NCBI GenBank assembly: GCA_963854565.1
Contig: CAWKZT010000008.1
Coordinates: forward strand, 1 to 25,638
Length of the DNA: 25,638 nt
Source: CAWKZT01 sp963854565
GTDB taxonomy: Bacteria; Actinomycetota; Acidimicrobiia; Acidimicrobiales; JAHEJN01
Direction of reading: 5' to 3'
The position numbers and the translations under genes were made by a program. The notes beneath the pieces are model-generated. The model did no database searches and had not been told where the DNA came from. It saw only the letters and a program-made list of their open reading frames with translations. Positions 22,087 to 25,638 of this stretch are shown piece by piece. Each line of letters starts with the position of its first letter. Position 1 is the first letter of the stretch.

Positions 22087-23433
22087 TTAGAGACCAGGGA
22101 GCGCTGGCTGGGGGGTTCGCGGTGAGACCCGCTGGTCGTCGGTGCCTAGGCGGCCACCGTCCATGATCTCGCCAACCATTCGTGCGATCGGACTGCGTTC
22201 GCTGCGGCTAAAGGTGATGTGGGCGAACAGCGGGTTACCGCGTAAAGCGGCTATTACTGCCGCGATGCCGTCGTAGCGGCCGACACGCAGATTGTCGCGT
22301 TGGGCAACATCATGGGTGAGAATGACCCGACTGTTGTTCCCCAGACGAGTCAGGGCGGTGAGCAGCACGCTCTTTTCGAGGTTCTGGGCCTCATCAATGA
22401 TGATGAAGGCATCGGTCAGACTGCGACCCCGGATATGGGTAAGCGGCAAGACCTCAAGAATTTCGCGATGATGAATCTCGTCGATCACGTCGGGTCCCAT
22501 TACCGCCTCAAGGGCGTCGGTGACGGCCGAAGCCCACGGACCCATCTTGTCGGACTTATCGCCCGGGAGGAAACCAAGATCCTGGCCACCCACGGCAAAC
22601 AGCGGGCGAAACACCATCACCTTGCGATGGATGCGTCGTTCCATGACGGACTCTAAGCCCGCCGCGAGTGCCAAGACACTCTTACCCGTACCTGCGCTGC
22701 CGCCCAGTGAGATTATGCCGACGCTGTTGTCGTTGAGCAGATCGAGCGCCACCCGTTGCTCGGCATTACGACCGCGCACATCGAACGCGGACGGGTCCTG
22801 CGGAACTAACTGCACCTGACCATCGACGCGCACACGGGCCAGTGCTGATTGTGAACCGGCCGTCAGGATTAGGCCGGTGTGGCAAGGTAAGTGGGCAGCG
22901 GCGTCGACATCGGCCGTGCCCATGGAGTACAGATCGTCGATTGTTCCAGCGGCGATCTCTAGTGACTGGAATCCGGACCAATCTGGGGCTATCGCCAGCT
23001 CGTTGCGGTATTCCTCGGCGGCCATGCCAACGACCGAAGCGCGAAGACGCATCGGTAGATCCTTCGATACCAAGACGACTTCGCTGCCATCGCGCCGCAG
23101 ATTGTGGGCAACCGACAAAATTCGGTAGTCATTGGAGCCGTCGTTGAATGCCGCGGGCAATCCAATGGGATCGATGTGGTTGATCTCGACTCGAAGGGTG
23201 CCCCCGGTGTCGTTTACTGCAACCGCCCGATCAAGGCCGCCGGCCTGAATGCGGAGCTTCTCGAGAGAGCGGAGTGCTTCCCGTGCAGCCCACCCCAGTT
23301 CGGGGTGATGGCGCTTGGCCTCAAGCTCAGTTAGTACCACTAATGGCAAGACAACGTGGTTGTCTTCGAAGCGGAACAGGGCATCGGGGTCGGCCAAAAT
23401 GACCGACGTGTCAAGAACGTAGGTGGTCGTCAT
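22087..23433 (-). CDS. PIN domain-PhoH ATPase fusion (PhoH2-type RNA helicase/RNase)
   Basis: This 448-residue protein joins an N-terminal PIN ribonuclease domain (about 1-140) to a C-terminal PhoH-type ATPase (about 215-430). The acidic PIN residues are seen as D8 (LDTSVIL), E36 (LTELEAKR), D102 (NDYRIL) and D125 (VSKD). The ATPase has GGSAGTGKS at 244-252 and FIIIDEAQN with the Walker B acids at 347-348. The mycobacterial homologue is described as an RNA-unwinding and -cutting enzyme. In relatives a short antitoxin-like gene sometimes precedes it, but none is seen upstream here. The 100-bp gap before it (23434-23533) holds no clear promoter beyond a TAGCGT box 11 nt before ATG 23433. Confidence 0.93.
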   Translation of the reverse strand: MTTTYVLDTSVILADPDALFRFEDNHVVLPLVVLTELEAKRHHPELGWAAREALRSLEKLRIQAGGLDRAVAVNDTGGTLRVEINHIDPIGLPAAFNDGSNDYRILSVAHNLRRDGSEVVLVSKDLPMRLRASVVGMAAEEYRNELAIAPDWSGFQSLEIAAGTIDDLYSMGTADVDAAAHLPCHTGLILTAGSQSALARVRVDGQVQLVPQDPSAFDVRGRNAEQRVALDLLNDNSVGIISLGGSAGTGKSVLALAAGLESVMERRIHRKVMVFRPLFAVGGQDLGFLPGDKSDKMGPWASAVTDALEAVMGPDVIDEIHHREILEVLPLTHIRGRSLTDAFIIIDEAQNLEKSVLLTALTRLGNNSRVILTHDVAQRDNLRVGRYDGIAAVIAALRGNPLFAHITFSRSERSPIARMVGEIMDGGRLGTDDQRVSPRTPQPALPGL

Positions 23434-23533
23434 ATGTACTGGCGACGCTACGCGATTGCTAGGACTGTGTGGGTGATGCCTGTGGAGCGCTGTCGCATCC
23501 CCGAATCCGTCGGTGCCGTCTACCCAAGAAGAG

Positions 23534-25540
23534 TCAGTCTGTCAGTATTTCACGAGCCGCAACGGCCTTGTCGAACCACCGCGGGGCAAACCAGGCTGCG
23601 CCTTCTTCGGTGAAGTGGGTCTGGTCGCGATCGGGTCGACGGACTTGAATCCCATCGATCAGTGATGGGCACGGGTTGGCATTTGGGCAGAGGTCGGAGT
23701 CGATCTCGATAGCGGATACGCCATTTTGTGGCGTGACCTGTTGGATAAATGCTTGCGTGGCACTGCGAATTGCGGCGTCTTGTTGCTGTATGTCTTGACA
23801 CCGAGACACGTCGACCGCACCCTCACAGCCAAGATTGTCGATACTTCGGAGCGGAGGCAAAGTGATGACAACGGGAATGCCCGCGCCAACAAAGGATCTG
23901 AGTTGGGCGCTCCACTCGGCAATGAGATCTGTTTCCCATTCTGGTGTCATCGGAAGAAGAACGTCACCGTTGTCGGCGTAACGGGCGAAGGTGGATTGCA
24001 GGTCCTGCCACACAATCAGGTCGGGCTGGGCAGTGAGTAGCTGCTCGTAGCTCGGGATCACTTCGGACTCGCAACGCTCAGCGAACGAAGATACCTCGCC
24101 TTCGTTGTTGCTAAGTGGCTCGGAGCCTATTGGGCACGCTCGGAAGGCCGCCTCATACAACGTCCACCCGCGGGCCGCGGCATCGAGGCGTAGTCCCGGG
24201 TAAGCCGAAACTACAAATGAATCCCCGACGACGGCCACGGTCTTGATTTGAGCGATTGGTGTCTCGGTGGGTTCGGTGACAACGGGGAGTTCTTCGGTCT
24301 GCGTTTGAGGAACGGCCGTCGGTGTGGCGGTATCGGTGGCAATGACCAGTGGACCGGTAGAGCCTTCGGCGGCCCACTCGGGAACGGTGTCGCCAAGTGA
24401 TAGAACAATTATGACGGCGGTCAAGGCGGATGCGATTGGCACGATCGCGAGCAAACGTCTTGGGGTAATACGAAGACCGAACAGTCGGCCCTGTTGGCGG
24501 ATGGGTCGCTCAACCAGAATGTAGGAGATTCCCGCAACCAACCCGGTGGCGCTGACGGTTGCTGGGAGGAGAGCCGCAGAGTTGGTGACATCGCCATGAT
24601 TGCGCAGCCACAAAATAATGGGCCAGTGCCAGAGGTAGACACCGTAGGAGACCTTGCCAACTCCTACCGCCGGGCTAGTGCTAAGTAGCGCTTGGATAGG
24701 TCCGCGATGTTCGAGGCTCACAATAAGGCCAGCCGTCAGGATTGCGACGAGAGCAGCACCGCCGTGGTAGTAGAACCATGATTGGTCGCCGATGAGAATA
24801 AACGACGCCACCAACCCTGCTAAGAATGCGGGCGCATAGGGGCCAATCCGAGTGAGGCGTGGCGTATTGTCGAGGTTGTGGGCATACCAGGCGAGCAGCA
24901 CGCCGATTAGGATTTGGAAGATACGAGTGTCGGTACCGTAGTAAGCGCGGGACGGGGAATTGGGGTCGTAGAGAACGGCCATCAAGCCGACCGAGGCCAC
25001 AGCTGCGACCCCAAAGAACAAGTGCAACCAGCGACGCCGGGCTACCCCTAGGCCGAAGGCCATGAGCGCCGGGAACACAAAGTAGAACTGTTCCTCAATG
25101 GCCAGCGACCACATATGGCGGATAGGCGAGGCGTCGGTGTAGAGCGTGAAATATGAACTATCCGTGGCAATGAAGTGCCAGTTAGCGAAGTAGAACAAGC
25201 CAGCAAAGAGCTCTTCTCGACGACTGACTCGCTGTACGACGTCGTCTAGCACTGTGTGTTCGACCAACGCGATCACAATCAGGGCGACAATGAGGGCGGG
25301 CATTAATCTCCGGAAACGACGAGTCCAGAATCGGGGTAGGTCGATACGCCCATAGCGGTCTTTTTCGATCAACAGGAGGGTTGCGATTAGAAAGCCTGAA
25401 AGCACAAAAAAGACGTCGACGCCGAGAAAGCCCCCCGGCAGCCACTGGGCATCAACGTGATAGATCATCACGGCGACGACAGCCAGAGCTCGGAGGCCGT
25501 CGAGCGCCGGGCGGTAAGTAAATGTTGTACGAGATTCCAT
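23534..25540 (-). CDS. Acyltransferase-3 / SGNH membrane protein (OafA-like)
   Basis: This large protein (668 residues from ATG 25540) has an N-terminal integral acyltransferase-3 domain of about ten helices and a C-terminal SGNH hydrolase domain outside the membrane. Using ATG 25540 as residue 1, the catalytic His28 lies in ALDGLRALAVVAVMIYHVD, followed by GGFLGVDVFFVLSGFLI and IRHMWSLAIEEQFYFVFP. A Thr/Pro-rich linker (about 393-433) leads to VVGDSFVVS with Ser441, and DQTHFTEEGA near the end gives the Asp639/His642 pair. Such proteins add acetyl or other acyl groups to cell-surface polysaccharides or lipids. No other glycan genes are next to it. The start is uncertain: GTG 25543 directly precedes the ATG, and GTG 25591 gives 17 more residues. 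Confidence 0.9.
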   Translation of the reverse strand: MESRTTFTYRPALDGLRALAVVAVMIYHVDAQWLPGGFLGVDVFFVLSGFLIATLLLIEKDRYGRIDLPRFWTRRFRRLMPALIVALIVIALVEHTVLDDVVQRVSRREELFAGLFYFANWHFIATDSSYFTLYTDASPIRHMWSLAIEEQFYFVFPALMAFGLGVARRRWLHLFFGVAAVASVGLMAVLYDPNSPSRAYYGTDTRIFQILIGVLLAWYAHNLDNTPRLTRIGPYAPAFLAGLVASFILIGDQSWFYYHGGAALVAILTAGLIVSLEHRGPIQALLSTSPAVGVGKVSYGVYLWHWPIILWLRNHGDVTNSAALLPATVSATGLVAGISYILVERPIRQQGRLFGLRITPRRLLAIVPIASALTAVIIVLSLGDTVPEWAAEGSTGPLVIATDTATPTAVPQTQTEELPVVTEPTETPIAQIKTVAVVGDSFVVSAYPGLRLDAAARGWTLYEAAFRACPIGSEPLSNNEGEVSSFAERCESEVIPSYEQLLTAQPDLIVWQDLQSTFARYADNGDVLLPMTPEWETDLIAEWSAQLRSFVGAGIPVVITLPPLRSIDNLGCEGAVDVSRCQDIQQQDAAIRSATQAFIQQVTPQNGVSAIEIDSDLCPNANPCPSLIDGIQVRRPDRDQTHFTEEGAAWFAPRWFDKAVAAREILTD

Positions 25541-25551
25541 CACCTCCGAAG

Positions 25552-25557
25552 AGTCTA
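25552..25557 (-). promoter_or_regulatory. Possible -10 box for the acyltransferase gene
   Basis: On the - strand TAGACT ends 8 nt before the in-frame GTG 25543 and 11 nt before ATG 25540. A GGAGG lies between the box and the ATG but is only 2 nt from it, so leaderless or near-leaderless translation is likelier. If this is right, GTG 25591 is not the start. Bases 25592-25638 show nothing further. Confidence 0.3.
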
Positions 25558-25638
25558 ATCGTGTCGGCTCAGTCGGTGACTGCTGGAGCACTGCTCATTG
25601 GTCCTAGTTCAGAGTCAGTGAGGCGCCGGGGAAGAAAG

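Noticed and set aside
1..25638. CRISPR arrays, insertion sequences, prophage genes, rRNA or an origin
   Set aside because: No regular spaced repeats, transposase or integrase motifs, phage structural genes, rRNA segments or DnaA-box clusters were seen on either strand.

Overview
The window looks like a chromosomal segment of an actinobacterium, most likely a free-living Acidimicrobiia-type lineage. This is inferred from gene content and order: a TopA with a lysine-rich tail instead of zinc fingers, the topA - MFS transporter - tmk - holB - tRNA-Thr order, a zinc-metalloprotease (DUF2342) - tilS - hpt block, a SigR/RsrA-type redox sigma locus, a mutA-mutB-meaB operon and a PIN-PhoH protein. 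No phage, insertion sequence, CRISPR array or rRNA was seen, so this is mostly core genome with a few odd pieces inserted in it. Species cannot be named from the sequence.

Layout. Positions 1-12804 are all on the + strand: the 3' end of an RsbW-like anti-sigma kinase gene, an unknown acidic protein, nhaA, then topA / MFS / tmk / holB (tightly packed, 4-bp overlaps at the last two joints), tRNA-Thr(CGT), a truncated ClC chloride-channel gene, an ECF sigma factor of the SigR/SigH type with a 4-bp-overlapping RsrA-like anti-sigma factor, two very small genes (53 and 43 codons), then DUF2342 metalloprotease, tilS and hpt. Positions 12801-17799 are on the - strand: a membrane fatty-acid-desaturase-like protein, an unusual MIP channel, a DHA2-type drug exporter and an amidase (the last two form an operon). 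Positions 17879-22022 are + again: mutA-mutB-meaB for methylmalonyl-CoA/succinyl-CoA interconversion. Positions 22087-25540 are -: a PIN-PhoH protein and an acyltransferase-3/SGNH membrane protein.

The most interesting part is 8506-10293. The sigma gene starts directly on a 22-bp inverted repeat that overlaps a -10 box. Its anti-sigma partner keeps the cysteine spacing of RsrA but has Gly where the zinc-binding His should be. The next gene, a 53-residue protein with a C-x4-C / C-x2-H knuckle, is preceded by an exact GGAAT-N18-GTT match to the known SigR-type promoter. Upstream sits a ClC stub whose channel core is missing and replaced by an unrelated tail. Together these suggest a diverged redox- or metal-responsive regulon with a small Cys/His protein as a direct target.

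A second pattern runs through the whole window: seven genes that begin transcription units carry a TANNNT box exactly 6 or 7 nt before an ATG/GTG start and have no clear Shine-Dalgarno sequence, the signature of leaderless transcription. The genes with an evident SD, or with overlapping stop/start codons, are mainly the SigR-promoter gene and downstream operon members.
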